Positions 1 through 12,475 are shown, counted from the stretch's first letter. The stretch is DNA of 64,000 nt from Reticulitermes lucifugus (GCA_026260175.1 JAKCWW010000372.1:53621-117620), one strand, 5' to 3'. The notes: generated by a model not told the origin, from the sequence alone. Program-made: numbers and translations.

Positions 1-307
1 GTCAAATATAAACGTACAATAATGTTAACTTCATGCACATATTTCGTTAACATAACATCACAAATCTGGGAGCTGTTGAATGTATCTCCTGCGATCTGCT
101 GACTATCACATATAGACTCTTGCAGATAAACAAAGTCGTGCATTCTAACGTACTGATGGTTGCATACAAATCGAATAAAATTGAGCCCAAAGCGGTCCCC
201 ATGCATTAATAACATTACGAGCAATGTAAACCTAAGTATATACAACTGTGTGAATTATTCGCGAACATGACCGCGACAACCTGACATGAAAGTGTAGCAG
301 TCCCTAC
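1..307. other. Unannotated AT-rich stretch
   Basis: I see no recognisable gene or repeat here before the tandem repeat begins. Open frames are short and unrecognised. Confidence 0.4.
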
Positions 308-559
308 CTGCAACTGGAAAGGAGTGGAAAGGTATGCTGTAATGAAGTACTTTGCAAATTTGCATACCCCACTAGTGTTCGTGTTCATATGCTGCAACAG
401 GGACAGGAGTGGAAAGGTGTACCGAAATAAGTTCTTTGGAATTTTGAACGCCTCCCTTGTGATTATGTTCATATATTGCAACTGGGACAGTTGTGGAAAG
501 GTGCAACGCAACGAAGTTGTTTGCAATTTTTGATACCCCACTGGTGTTCGTTTCACGTT
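308..559. repeat. Degenerate 84-bp tandem repeat, three units
   Basis: Three head-to-tail units start at 308, 392 and 476, each opening with a variant of CTGCAAC followed by GTGGAAAGGT. The period is exactly 84 bp, a multiple of three, so an open frame on the minus strand shows a 28-residue periodic peptide (for example NTSGV..A and LST..PVA). The units have diverged, and the frame is best explained as a by-product of the repeat rather than a gene. Confidence 0.75.
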
Positions 560-2154
560 GCCACACCAGAACTTCGATAAAAACACAGATATTACACAGC
601 AGCAAGCTTAAAATTGCATTTCCTTGCACATCGTTAAACATTCATTGTATCGAGCAATATTTCACATCAGTTTTTAAAGCTGCAAAGAGGAGCTCCTGAA
701 CAAGTGGCCAAATATGAATGGGAAACTAGCATGCGGGCAACTGCTCACTGGTAACAGGGCCACAGAACTGAGAAATTTTGGTACCCTCGCATACGAGATG
801 AAATGTAAATGGGCAAAACAAGCTAAAGAAAACAGAATTGAGGTTGGATGGAGAATAAGAATTAATATCACCAAGATTCACAACGACTTTTTCCAGTGTC
901 GCCAATATTCAAAACAAACGTTACGCTTCGGTAGCTACCACGTTTTGGAAGGAGGTAGCTTCCGAAATGTAATGTTTTTGCACGGAATGAATAATTACAA
1001 AAGACTGTCCATTTATTCCACCAGATTGATACTTTTATGCGACCGTCAGGTACTGTAAGTATTACATTAAACCAATTTCAACAAAAATGTAATTCTCACT
1101 GCAATTTCTATTTCAGACGCCCAATATTATATTTCATTATCGAAATTCATTCACTTGTTAGATGCAAAAACATTCAGACGGCCATCACGTCAACATTTTT
1201 GTATATTTTACGCACTTTGTGGAAATATCACAAAATTTAAGTTACGTACTAATAAGTTGCGTGCTCCTGACATTATAACGTCACTCATAGACATACGAGT
1301 AAAACTGCTGTCGTTTAAGAAAAGAACAATTTGTTTCTTTTATGGTTTCATTGTTGCCACTAATGAAACGAAGAGTGAATCTCCAGCATTCGTTATAACG
1401 GAGTAACGTCGATATTATAAGGCACAACAATATTCTTATCCACGAATTAGGTTGGAGCGTCGCACGTTTTCTCATATTTTTACTGCAGGGTGACAAATCT
1501 CATAAGGAGAAGTCTGCTCATTTCGTTAACAATTATGAACGAGCTAGGATCTTCAGTTGGAACATCAGCGTGAGCATCTTGAAAGTTTATATGATCTACA
1601 TAATATACATAGTAAAAACTAAGACATCTAAAAATGTCACTGTTCACCGCATGAAGAGAGAGGTAAAGCAAGAATGCAATGGCAAATACGCTGCATGAAT
1701 ATTTGCTTCGACATAAAAGTGTTCCGTCCTGTGATCCCCAAAATTTGTCTATGATGGAATATTCTTGTCATAAATGGGAGAGAACTGAGGCGGACTGCCG
1801 ACAGAACGTGTGAAGATTACTTATTGGATACACTAAAGCAAAGGAAAGATAAAAGAAAGTAAGAAAGAGAACAGGGAAGATATGGAGATAAATTAAACTG
1901 GAAATGTGCAATACTCAGCAACATTTTACTTGAAATCTGTAACACAAATTTTCAGCTGGTGCTAGAGATCACATATACTCTTAGTTCGGCAGGCAGTGCG
2001 GAATATTTTATTTTATTTTGAAATAAGGAGCTTTGAAAGTAATCTGTCTGAAACGAGAAATGCCCTTTGATATTCAATTAGAAGAAGCTTTTCCTGTATG
2101 TCTGTCGCGACAGGGATTTCATAAAGGAGTTCTCAGATTCAACCAAAATGTTTT
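560..2154. other. Unannotated stretch
   Basis: The longest open frame is 114 codons (714-1058, plus strand). It resembles no family I know and has no clear codon bias or splice context. Nothing else is supportable. Confidence 0.4.
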
Positions 2155-2419
2155 CGAGAACTAATTGGTTTCTGGACTTTGCCCATCGTCCGGAAATCTA
2201 AAATCACGATGTTTCGGAAGGTGCATCTGCTTCCGTCCTCAGGTCCTTAGACCGAGCTAACCTCAATCACTGTGATTGAGGTTAGCTCGGTCTAAGGGAC
2301 CCAACAGAGTAGGCGTCTTCCTCCCTCTTCACCTGAGGATGGAAGCAGATCTAGCTTCCGAAACGTCGTGATTTTAGATTTCCGGAAGATGGACAAAGTC
2401 CAGAAACCAATTAGTTCTC
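2155..2419. repeat. Large palindromic repeat with hammerhead-like arms
   Basis: Arms of 89 bp lie at 2155-2243 and 2331-2419 and are close inverted copies. Between them is a perfect inner palindrome (2245-2270 against 2272-2297, centre 2271). The right arm carries CTGAGGA at 2333, T, GGAAG, a 9-nt loop, CTTCC, GAAAC at 2360 and GTC. GTGA (2368-2371) can pair with TCAC (2329-2332). The left arm carries the same core on the minus strand. It belongs to the dispersed family described in the findings and could also be called a foldback element. Confidence 0.8.
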
Positions 2420-3224
2420 AATGTTACATACCATCGTCAGGACCTTTTAGAATTTATCAACATGTTTTCACTAAGGATTGACTATATTTGGGTCAGAATG
2501 GTTATTTTTGGCAGGTATAAACTTAGGACAAGGAGACAAAAATGTTTTCGTATTTCGTACAGAAATACTTCACTAACGCCAAACATATAATCGTTGACTC
2601 TCACATACGGTACAGGGGAAGTAAAAAATAGCATCGTGGTGTAAAGAGGACGACAGTGTACATTGCACAAAATAGCAAAGCGTGGCCTCTCACGGGAGAT
2701 TCACCATCTCTGTTTACTTCCGAATGTCGTAAACCATTCAATAATTCGCTTTTACTCGTGTAATTGTCGAGGGACATGGAATAACGCTTACTCTGCTAAT
2801 ACCTTGATTTAAATGAAAAAGGTGGCACTTCCCAATTCTATCCAACCACTACTACGAATACTCTCCCATTATCTCTCCAGCAGAGCAGGGTGGTTTTACA
2901 ATACCGAAATGTAATCAGCTGACAGCAAGTTTCAACCCATTGCCCTCAATTCAGTCTGATTCATTAATACCCAGCTGAGGAAATGTAACTCAGACAAGAG
3001 TAAAAGTGTACTCCTGTGGAGTACAGAAATTTACGGAAGCGTTCTTTTTCGACTTCGCACGCCTCGTTGGCTCTTATGATGAAACAAAATTATTACTGTA
3101 AAGCTTATTGCACTGACAATAGCCTTAATAAGGTCAAAATTATGGTTTATTAAAATTCATTACGTTAAAAATTGGCTCACACAATAAAAGTTTCACATCT
3201 TAAGCAGATAAAATAAAGGACGAC
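2420..3224. other. Unannotated stretch
   Basis: No gene, tandem array or familiar element was recognised. A 62-codon minus-strand frame (2482-2670) has no recognisable product. Confidence 0.35.
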
Positions 3225-3455
3225 ATGATGACGATACGAGTTAGATGAGAAACTCATATAAAATTTTAGTCGGAAAACATGAAGGACAATTTATGAGTCA
3301 TAGATGTAGGTGGAAGGGTACAATGAAACAACTCTTAAAGAAACAGCATTTTGGGACGTGAGCTGAATTGAATTTGTCCCTGGATGGAGGCAGTAAGAGT
3401 CTTCTGTACAAACGGTAATGAAATTTCAGGTTCCATAAAATGTCTGGAATGTCTT
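3225..3455 (+). pseudogene. LINE ORF2 3' end, decayed copy
   Basis: This matches the closing part of a non-LTR retrotransposon ORF2 that recurs in this window. The usual order is visible: a degraded VLVGKPEGKRPLGRPRRRW-like stretch near 3270-3330, then an (N)IK..LKE-like stretch, and finally VMKFQVP followed by a stop near 3410-3435. Frameshifts and stops break it throughout. The plus-strand copies at 4.3, 8.6, 21.9, 23 and 40.5 kb belong to the same family. No reverse transcriptase core is present. Confidence 0.55.
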
Positions 3456-4319
3456 GATCAATTGTACAACTATTAGCTTCTCCAAGAAGTTTGTTATTAC
3501 AAAAAACGTGTGTCCTTTGTGCTCTCTGTGAACTAGCCTGGGAGTCGACACAAAATTATGAAACACATCGATCGTCGTTTTAATCAAAAAATATAATCAA
3601 CTTTTGTGTGTTTAACAGCTTGCTGCTGCATATTTACTCACATGCATATTGATTTAAAGCAGACTCGTCCGCAGTGACACACGTTAACACCAATCCAACT
3701 CTCGATTTTATGGACACCTCCAAATTAATTTCAGTTATGCGAAACTGCTTTCTGTTTAATTATATTACAATACAAATTACTTCATTCAACAATGAAGTGA
3801 ATTAAAACAGGTTTGAATCAAATGAACTATGACGTCAGAACTTACCATACTACACGTATTACTTTTTATATTAATTATGCAGCAACACTGAACTATCATT
3901 GCGAATATTTACAAAACAATTTCAAAACAATATGGCTTGTCCGAATGACATCTTATTGAAAAGAGTATATTGTTTTTACACTTTTGTTATAATAAAAAAC
4001 TTAAAAACAGAATTAAAATATAATTAAAATACTTTAAAATCTCAATAAATGAAAGACCTTGGTCAGAAGTATAGACAGGCTGTTATTCAGAAAATATATA
4101 TAACTCGAATATCCTTCATTGCCTTTGCCATAATAATAAGAGGACAGTACATACACATGTATACAGTAGAACAATACCAGTACACAGATGAGCGGCGCCT
4201 GAGAATAAAGTGCTAATGACATTATTTGGTGTTATTAGACAAGCAGTAAGAGCAGAACGGAAAAGTGACACAGCTAACAGCTTCAAAATTTGTATTACTC
4301 AATGCATTTTATTTCAGTG
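3456..4319. other. Unannotated AT-rich stretch
   Basis: Very AT-rich, with simple A/T runs around 3960-4040 and no recognised element. Confidence 0.35.
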
Positions 4320-4470
4320 ACCAAATCAAGGAGGTAAAGTTAAGGTGAAGTATGTAGAGCGTATAGGGATATAAAACATAACTACAAAATGTTGGTCGGT
4401 AAACCTAAAGGGAGTAGATCGTTTAGAAGTTCCAGCCGTGTATGTGTAAGACAATATGAACGCCGATCAT
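4320..4470 (+). pseudogene. LINE ORF2 3' end, decayed copy
   Basis: Same LINE tail family as at 3.2 and 8.6 kb. The segment around 4370-4440 preserves the nucleotide pattern that encodes the V.RMGE..N.Y..LVGKP-like region. No long frame survives. This assignment rests on similarity to the other copies in the window and is less secure than those at 23 and 40.5 kb. Confidence 0.4.
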
Positions 4471-4860
4471 AAAGAGACAAAGAGGGTACCTGCTTATAGA
4501 AGTAGCATTAACCGTCTTCTAAACAGCGGAGTATCGCCCGACACTTACGAAACATGCATATTGGAAAGCTAATTCAAGCGGCGACTTGGCAAATCGCGTA
4601 ACACTTAGGATGTTTCTAGAATATTCAGTCTCTGAGTACGTCCACATTTCTTGAACCTTAGCACAACTCTCGGTGCTTATGGCTTTTACCGCCCGCTTAG
4701 GACAGTGAGCATTGACACAAGACACCCTGTTGACGGATTTCACCAGATGCCAGAGGAGAGACCCCAATTACAATGGTACCGATTGTGGAGCACTCACAAC
4801 CTCGATTGTTAAATCAAAATAATACGTAAATTCATTATATGTACCAACATGAAGCCTTCG

Positions 4861-4990
4861 GAACATGACTGTTTGACCATTGCAGATGAAGGGGCTACGT
4901 TCCTTCGAAACGTCGGGAGCCACTAACCCACCGACACAGCGTCACATTCCAGAAGAACTGAATCCTCAATTACACCGCTGTGAGACCTCA
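4861..4990 (+). repeat. Hammerhead-like dispersed repeat, single arm
   Basis: The core is TTGCAGA (4880), T, GAAGG (4888-4892), a 9-nt loop, CCTTC (4902-4906), GAAAC (4907) and GTC. The tail ends in a C.GCGTCACATTCCAG-like segment and an ACACCGCTGTGAGA-like segment shared with copies at 17.7, 42.0 and 57.4 kb. The first part of the core has decayed, but the stem is intact. Confidence 0.65.
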
Positions 4991-5889
4991 GATCTCACAA
5001 AATAATCTTCGTAACACCCATGTACCTTGTACTACCGTAACAATACCCACATCCAACATACAAAAGTGACAGTCATATATATATATATACATATATACGT
5101 ACACAAAACAGTATACTACAATATGAGGCACTTGCTTGACTGTCATTAAGTACTGCAAATTTTGTACATTAAAATCAAAACGTTCGGAATACATCGATAA
5201 CAAAACTGTTCAGTTTGAATTTATCTTTTCTTGTCACTTAGGGATTAAACATTTTTGTGTCGTGCTGTACTCAGAATGGGAGATAAAAACGTAGTCATTG
5301 GTTCCCTTGTCACATTAATATGCTCTTCCTTTCTCGTCCCTTTGTCGTTCTTCTTCTTCTCGTTTTTATTTCTCGGGTATTTATTTTCTTTTCGGTTTTC
5401 TGGTTTTCTTTCTTTTTTGTACACGAAAAGGCGCATTCTTTATTACAATTACATAAGTATACAGTTCAGTTATTCGCCATTGTATCCAGGAACAGGCCTG
5501 AATCATTTTCATTAATGAAAATTCGTAAGCATATAAACAGAGAATTGCAAGCCTTGAAGAAAAAGGATATACTGAATATACTCGTATTTAAGAGAACTTA
5601 TTGCATGAATTAGAAGAGCGGGCCTATAATATACTTAACGTTCGGATTATTTTTAATGCCGATTTTCGGATATATACAGCAGACACGCCTGTTCGCAGGT
5701 TCGCGCAATGCTGTTTCGCTCAATCCCGGAAGAATCATTGTGACTCTTGTGCCCTGCAGTAGCCCTATAGTTAGTTCCCTCGCCCATTCGCAGTCGCGCT
5801 TGCACGCTAGTGTTCAGTAGGCCGCACCTGCCCGCCTGATATGCCGTAGGGTATGTACTGCTGACTGTACATTCGTAATTCTTAGAACT
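4991..5889. other. Unannotated stretch with possible 5' part of the Tigger element
   Basis: Contains a short TA run near 5078-5090 and a T-rich tract near 5345-5420 that produces Lys/Glu-rich minus-strand frames of no clear meaning. The GC-richer segment 5680-5890 directly precedes the Tigger frame and may be its 5' untranslated part. I could not identify the expected terminal inverted repeat. Confidence 0.35.
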
Positions 5890-5907
5890 GAGTGTTATGT
5901 TTTAATT

Positions 5908-7350
5908 ATGGGTGTAAAGGATGATATATATGTTGATGAAGAGCCTACGAATAAAAAGAGAGTGACGTCTATGTTAATAGAAAAGTGGAGGTGTTGCATA
6001 AAGAGAATGAGAATTGCTGTGGTTGGTTGCCATTATTTTATAAATAAATCGATTATTCATTTCATCAAGAGACATAAAAATAAGATCAGGGAAAGGCGTA
6101 TGGCCAGTGCTCCAGCAAGCGAAAAACATTTCTTGTCTAAGTCGTCGTGACCCCTTCCTCAGAAAGACGAAAATGGCCTTGAGTCTACGGTTGGAAGATG
6201 AGACACAGAGAGTCACACACTGTCAGTCAGTGGTGCTGTATTGAGGCAGAAGGCCATGCCGTTGTACAACCACAACGCAGTCTGCAGGTGAGAAGCTCAG
6301 TTTCCTTGCCAGGAAAGGGCGGTTGGACCTACGGAACGTGATGAGAATAGGAGAATCAGGATCCACCGATCACGTGGCAGTCACTAAATACCCCTATATT
6401 TCCAAGAAAATAATGAGCAGATTGACTACTTACCACGGCAAATTTTTAACCTTGATACGACAGGCCTGTTTTGGATGAAAATACCAATACATACATTCAT
6501 ATCCAAGAATGACAAGACTTCTCCAGGCTTGAAAGCCTCAAAAGACCGTATCACCCTACTGTTCTGCTTTAATTCTTCGGCGGAGTGCATAAACCCCATG
6601 CTGATCTACGGTTCTTTACTTAGTCGGGATCTAAAGGGGAAGAACAGAAGCCATCTGCCAGTGTTTGGAGGTCCGATAAAAAGGCTAAGGGAACGATGTA
6701 GTTACTGCTGGATTGGTTCAACAATTGCGTCATTTATGAGGTCAAACGGTATCTGAGTGAAAGAATATATCATTAATAAGTCCCTAATAACATTGATAAT
6801 AACCCAGATCATCGGCAGGGTCTCGATCTCGCCAATCCAAATATTCAAGTTGAATATCTGCCCAATATCACCACGTCGCTCGTGCAGCGGCTCATCACGT
6901 CCTTCAAGAGTTATTACACTGGCAGCACCTTCCGAGGTATCTTAGATGCCAGTGAGAAGGAGCAGTTTGTTAGTGTCAGTAAATACTGCGGACTGCACAT
7001 TATATATATAAAGCAGTCCATGGACGAACTGAAGTCGACGACTCTGAACAGCTAATGGAAGAAGCTTTGACCTGATGTAGTTAATGACGTCCGAAGATTC
7101 CAAAACCAGCAGAACTAAATAAAGAACACCTTCGTATTATCCCGAGAGGTTACAGCAGTAGGATTCAAAACGTGAAGGAGGCTGATATCCAGCACGTTAT
7201 CGACTCTCATGCTGCTGAAATAACTGAGAAGGATCTTGAACAGCTGTGTAGACTCAGTGAACCAGAATATGATGAAGATTCTGACAATGTTGTGGAGAGA
7301 CTTCAGACGATTACAAGCACTATGAAAAAAAAGCCTCCAGATGGAGGATA
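5908..7350 (+). pseudogene. Tigger/pogo transposase pseudogene (TIGD1-like)
   Basis: Decayed DDE transposase of the Tc1/mariner-pogo lineage with an almost complete domain order. An ATG at 5908 opens MGVKDDIYVDEEPT, followed by a CENP-B-type helix-turn-helix (RMRIAVVGCHYFINKSII near 6006). A second DNA-binding part follows: DPFLRKT.MALSL near 6151 and GEKLSFLARKG near 6291. The catalytic part has NLDTTGLFW, with the first Asp at 6454, then SPGLKASKDRITLL and CINPMLIYGS. The second Asp is in DNNPDHRQGLDLA at about 6795, and QVEYLPN and TSFKSYYTGSTFRGILDASE come later. The C-terminal AD.QHVIDSHAAEI.EKDLEQL segment is readable near 7176-7245. Multiple frameshifts and stops make it inactive. Intact relatives have about 500-600 residues. 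Confidence 0.85.
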
Positions 7351-8589
7351 AATTAGTCAATCATTTTTTGAGAACGACCATTTCCTAACTGCATAAGGGC
7401 ATGTAGAAAAAGGTAAAGCAATCTCAAAATGTCTCTGTCTTCGCTAAGCCTTCAGTCAACCCCTCTGCCATGCACTTTGCGTAGTTGAATCGCCTTGACA
7501 ACTTTCAGCCGAGGACACCGACGTCATTCCAAGAAACACAAACACACACATTTTCGCGTTTATTAACCATTAGTTTATATATTATAACGTTTCTTGTGTC
7601 TTTGGTTCCCTTAACCCTATTTGTCCTATTTTGGAAAAATTATACGTCTATTTGTTCATTCTCTACGATGGGTGACTTGTGAGAAAATTAATGTGAGAGT
7701 CTTACACAAGAAAGCAAGAATATGAAGTCTTGATTGGTGTACTAGTACAATATGCAGACCTAAAGTTATGGATCGCGCATATCGATTAAGGTGATATTTG
7801 AGCAGCATGTTTTCGTTTTACAAGATATATCATATGCGTTTATCTTGCACGGTGTTCGCAAATCTGAGCAGTGGATCGTAATCAGAATGACAGTAATTAG
7901 CGTGGAAGTAATCCATCTTAATGGAGAAGTAGGTGACAGTTGCGGCCATGGTGCGAAGTGAAAGTTCAGTTGTGAGTCACAGTAATTAAGTGTTATAAGA
8001 CTACATAGGTATTCCATCAAAACGACGCGTTTATGATAAATTGTTAGTTTAACGTACATTTGTGTTCTGTCGGATAAATGAGGTGGCGACATCGAGAGCT
8101 GGTGGTAGAACTCAGCTCAGTGAACTGAAGTGGAATCGAATTCAGAATGATGAAGTTTCAGGATAATTCGATTAATTACTTTCACTGTATGGCTCTACAG
8201 TACGGATATTCAATTCCCACCGGATACTGAAACCGCATCGTCCTTGTTGATTCGGAATGGGGGGGGGGAGCTTTATAATTTGATATTCCAGACAATTACC
8301 AGGACGTTTTACGAAGTGTAAAGCGCTACTGTTATTTATAATCGAGACTAACAATCTAAAACGTAAAGATTAAAATGCACAGAACTAGGCCTACGGTGTA
8401 TCTATCGTTTTGTATGGATGTAAAACGTGGTATAATTCGCTAGGGAAATAACATACATCGCAGCTATTTGAGAACTGAATACTCAAGAGAATATCTGAAC
8501 TTAAAAGGGAGGAAGCAACAAGGGAGTGGGAAAATTGCGTAATGAGGACATTCACAATTTGCATTCAACAGTCATTTTTAGGGTAATCA
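7351..8589. other. Unannotated stretch after the Tigger pseudogene
   Basis: No gene recognised. A 108-codon minus-strand frame (7766-8092) is unrecognised, and there is a run of nine G at about 8261. CCGAGGACAC near 7490 is a very weak candidate for a decayed Tigger 3' end. Confidence 0.3.
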
Positions 8590-8855
8590 TGAGAAGGGGA
8601 GGGTGCGAGTCGTGTAATATGCAAGAGTGAGATGAGAAACTCACAAAGCGTTTTAGTCAGAAAATCAGAAAGCTAGAGAAGTTTTGGACACCTAGATGTA
8701 AATTGGAGGATAATATTAAGACAGATCTCAAAGAGGTACGGTGTGAAGATGTGACTTGAATTCGTATGGCTTAAAAGGAAAACCAGTCGCGAGCTCTTAT
8801 TAACAAGGTAATAAAGCTATGGGTTGCATAAACGACAGACATCCTCCATCCTCTG
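8590..8855 (+). pseudogene. LINE ORF2 3' end, decayed copy
   Basis: A better preserved copy of the LINE tail. After a degraded VLVRKSES stretch (about 8661) it reads EDNIKTDL.EVRCEDVT near 8707-8756. It then reads RALINKVIKLWVA followed by a TAA stop near 8790-8833. These are the last codons of ORF2 in this family. Frameshifts separate the blocks. Confidence 0.6.
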
Positions 8856-9948
8856 AGCAACTATAAGCTTTTCATGAACGACTTTGTTCCGCGGAAACAC
8901 CTTATGAAGTTTTCCAAGTTATTGGCACCAAAACGCCCATATCTCTTCTCCCTGTGCCTTCTTCACTTTTCGGTAACACTAATTTGGTTGCACTGCTTAG
9001 ATACTCGAACTGCAGTTGTATGTAATCTTCTGCAGCCCGTAGCGATACGGATGGCTGCACAAAGTAGAATACAAAACGCAATGACGATAGCGAGAAGATA
9101 ATAGGAATGAAGATAATAACAAACATGATCGTCGTGTTGACGATAAACGCTTACGTTGAAATGGCTTTTGTTTTTTTGCTGAAAGTTTCATATTTTCAGC
9201 GTCAGTTGATTCAGCTTCAGTGACCTGAGGATCCTGATTCTTAAAGCAGATTTCCACATGACTTTGAAATGGGCTGAGTGCAATGTATTCAAAATACACT
9301 ACAGTATGTATGACAAATTTTCGGCAGGAGCGTATCAGGGAATACAGACGGGCTGCTGTCATCGTCTCTTCACTTTACATTCATAGCATTCATAAAGACT
9401 GTCAGCTGCCGTATATGGTATTGAGTGACTGCCACTGTGCCAGAGGATATCCTGCGACACACACTTCTCACACGCTCAGTGTAACAAGGGCTTATCTTCA
9501 AGAACATGCCCGTAACCAGAAGAATTATGAACTGAAAACCACGGTTCCGTTTACATTTTAAAGTTCATCCCTGAAATACATTTTAGTGGTTTCAAATTTT
9601 AACACGAGAAGCTGTGTCCTTCAGTGGTCTCAAATATTAATGCTTTCGGTTTCTCTGGCAATTCTCTCATTCTGTGATGCAGCATTCCTTAATCCTATGC
9701 ATACTACACGCGAAATATCCCTACTACCAGCAATGACAGTTCTGGTTTTTATTTATTTGGTGATTGAGAATATGAGTGAAAGAAACGTGGCTCGCCATCT
9801 CTTAACACCTAAAGCTGACAATTTTTTTGTACACGGATATTATGACTTCAGAGTCTCTCACTTCGATATTATTCAGAGAAACAATTCTTTACAACATAAG
9901 TGAATTAAGAGGTATTCTAGCATGGCAGCCTTTAAGGAAAAATAACGT
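8856..9948. other. Unannotated stretch with two 105-121 codon frames
   Basis: The minus-strand frame 8997-9362 and plus-strand frame 9586-9903 are the longest here. The latter starts with a hydrophobic stretch (LMLSVSLAILSFC) and has a second one (LPAMTVLVFIYLVI). Neither resembles a family I know. I list them as possible chance frames rather than genes. Confidence 0.25.
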
Positions 9949-9974
9949 TATGTATGTATGTATGTATGTATGTA
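9949..9974. repeat. (TATG)n microsatellite
   Basis: A perfect tetranucleotide run of about six units. Confidence 0.95.
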
Positions 9975-11990
9975 CAGCACGTCAGTGAATAATGGCACCT
10001 GCTCCAACATAAGAATACGTTATAATCCAGCATGTAGATTTTCATGAGATCCTGTAAGAAGGTTACGCCTTTTAAATGTGACCCCAATGTTATTCATTTA
10101 CAAGTAATCTCTCCATTGAATGATAGTAACACAATATGTCGCGAAATTAGTTCGTACATTTAATAACAGCACATGAAACAAATGGCTGTATAACAGTCCA
10201 TACCCGTAGACTTGACACAACAGAGAAACCTTGTTGAAGGCATTTGCGCCTAAACCAGAATATAAGATAACAGCATCGACTGAACGCATCTTATATATTA
10301 CGAACCCTCCTGCCTTAAAGAAATCCTCGGATTTTCGTGACTTTGTGTTGTGACAACAGGCGACTTCCATGTTAATGGGTCGTTTCAATCTCATGAGACG
10401 ATACGACTACACAGCAGACCGAATTTAATTGTATTACGTGTTTCGTTCTGTACTCTCCATAAATATACAGGACTGAGGAACAGGTAAAAGAGGTCGACGA
10501 ATGAATTAAAATAAGTACATAAATTGATAAAAATAATTGGTAAATAATGAAGGAATAGCTAGGGTTAGTCCACTTACACGCAGGAGCCGGAATAGCTCAG
10601 TCTGTATAATGATCAGCTACGAAAATCATGACTTTGGAACCGAATAACTTGCCGATTCCAAAGCAACTTAAGTTCGATTAAACACGTTGACGTAGATCCA
10701 CTACAACTGACACCTGATCAATAATTTCGGAGTAAAACATGAGGGGGCAAGGAAATGCACAACGTGCTGTGTACGGTCACAATTGTCACTGAAACTCTAG
10801 ACACTGTTAACTGTCTCAAGCTAAAAAGAAACCACAACCATGTCCGAAACATTGTGGACTTTATGTCCAAACTTTCAGTCACGCCTATTGAAATAAGTTA
10901 CAAGATCGTCAGAATTCTTCAAAGCTGATTTGATATGTATGCTATCACTTTATAATTTTCTTGCTATATTAACGTTAAATATGTGACTAACTAACAGGTA
11001 ACTGCTAGAAATGCTGCACTTCAGTTTCGGTTCTTGTGATTATAACTGCAACAAGAAAATATATACTGTGATTTTGACTGCTTAGTCTTTACAATCGTTA
11101 GCTCTGTCTGTTGCAGACTAGACGCTATAAAGTTCTTCATTATCCATTTTTCTCCAGCTTCCCATTACTTCCTCTTTCTTAAGTTCAAATTTTCTCAACA
11201 ACCTGTAGCCAACGCCCTCAATTATGGCTTAACCCGAGATGACAGACCAAGTCAACACTAGTACAAAAAAGGGAAAAGTTGCAGTATTATATATCTTAGT
11301 ATTAAAATTTTAGACAAGAAATGGGAACATACAAGATTCTGAAACGAGTGATAGCAAACATTCCCCTAATTCTGTTAAGTAAAGGAAAATGAAATCGCAT
11401 CCTGCAAGGAGAGACAAACTTGGTTAATAGAAGCCGCTGTACTGGGCTTACATCAATCTTCTAGGAGTATCAACTTACACATAAATCGAACAGGACGACT
11501 GTATCAAAAAGATGTATACAGAAACCCAAGAAATCGACAAACTACATGGACGTATATCACATCATACGACCCCAATACATTTCGCAGCCACCTGCCAGTA
11601 AACATCTGCCTCATTCGAATGGCGACATGAAAAATAACGTACAGATTGTTATCATGCGTAAAGTGCGTGTGTCTCAATTTGTTCTTCACTTACTTGAATA
11701 TGATTCCACGGTAAATATGAGGAAGCCAAGAAACAAACCGTAAAGACATGAACAGAACAGGCTGTGTGTGTAAATAAAGCGGACATAATGAAGTGTAGCA
11801 ATACATTAGACAATAGAGCGAACGTAATATAAAAGTTGATCATAACACAAAATACGTAAGAAAAAACAAAAGAAAAATCCAAAGAAGAAATCATCTTGGT
11901 TTTGAAACTGCATACCCTATAGAAGCAAAAATGGGAAGGCACTTGTTCTTTCAACACTTCGCACATATAATTCCAAGATATACACACATG
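9975..11990. other. Unannotated stretch with a possible decayed tRNA-like SINE head
   Basis: Around 10583-10625 the sequence GAGCCGGAATAGCTCAGTCT resembles an A-box-bearing tRNA-derived head, but no good B box follows. Open frames at 10098-10394 and 11652-11987 (both minus) have no recognisable product. Confidence 0.25.
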
Positions 11991-12150
11991 GTCCAGGCAG
12001 CCCCCTATTCAGTGGTACTGGGGTTCTTTCCCTAGGGTAAAGCGGCCGAGGCGTGAAGTTAACCACTCACGTCCATCCAGTACCGAGGTTAGGAATGAGT
12101 GGAGCTATACTTCACCTCCCCATATAGGCCTACAGGGAGAGCTATAACTT
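11991..12150 (+). repeat. SINE family B fragment
   Basis: Contains the family body in order: GTCCAGGCAGCCC, GGGTAAAGCGGCCGAGGCGT (near 12037), a C..TCCA..AGTACCGAGGTTAGGAATGAG-like block and TGGAGCTATACTTCACCTCC. Copies at 26.1, 40.0, 54.7, 59.1 and 60.4 kb share this block order. The tRNA-like head is missing here, so this copy is 5'-truncated. Confidence 0.65.
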
Positions 12151-12372
12151 TTACCTTTTATTTCGTAATTATTAGTACAAAATTTTCTAAAACCCAAATT
12201 CAGTTTCAAGCAAATGGTAGACCCTACCCCAGATTTTATCCTAACTTCTGCTGCAAGAACAAGAAACAATGCAATTTTCTGCACACTTACAATGCAAAAC
12301 ACCTTACCACTGACATTTACTTTGCCTAACAGCTATGTGCGAAATACAGAGTTTATTATGTACGTATTATTG

Positions 12373-12412
12373 CACATATTTTATATCAATGGTAATTGAT
12401 GTAAAATATGTG
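12373..12412. repeat. 18-bp-arm hairpin
   Basis: CACATATTTTATATCAAT (12373-12390) is the inverted copy of 12395-12412 with one mismatch and a 4-nt loop. It lies just upstream of a hammerhead-like core. Confidence 0.7.
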
Positions 12413-12428
12413 TAATTTAAAATACTGA

Positions 12429-12475
12429 AGTCCCTGAAGATGTACCAGGATAAAGTTCGAAACATGTAGGACTGT
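12429..12475 (+). repeat. Hammerhead-like core
   Basis: CTGAAGA is at 12434, GAAAC at 12459, then AT and GTA (12466-12468). AGTCC (12429-12433) pairs perfectly with GGACT (12469-12473), the expected stem I. Stem II is weak in this copy. It belongs to the family in the findings. Confidence 0.5.

Noticed and set aside
7480-7510. Right terminal repeat of the Tigger pseudogene
   Set aside because: CCGAGGACAC matches only the inner part of a Tigger end, and no matching left end was found.
9586-9903. Small membrane protein with two hydrophobic segments
   Set aside because: No homology recognised, no promoter or splice evidence, and length within chance expectation for AT-rich DNA.
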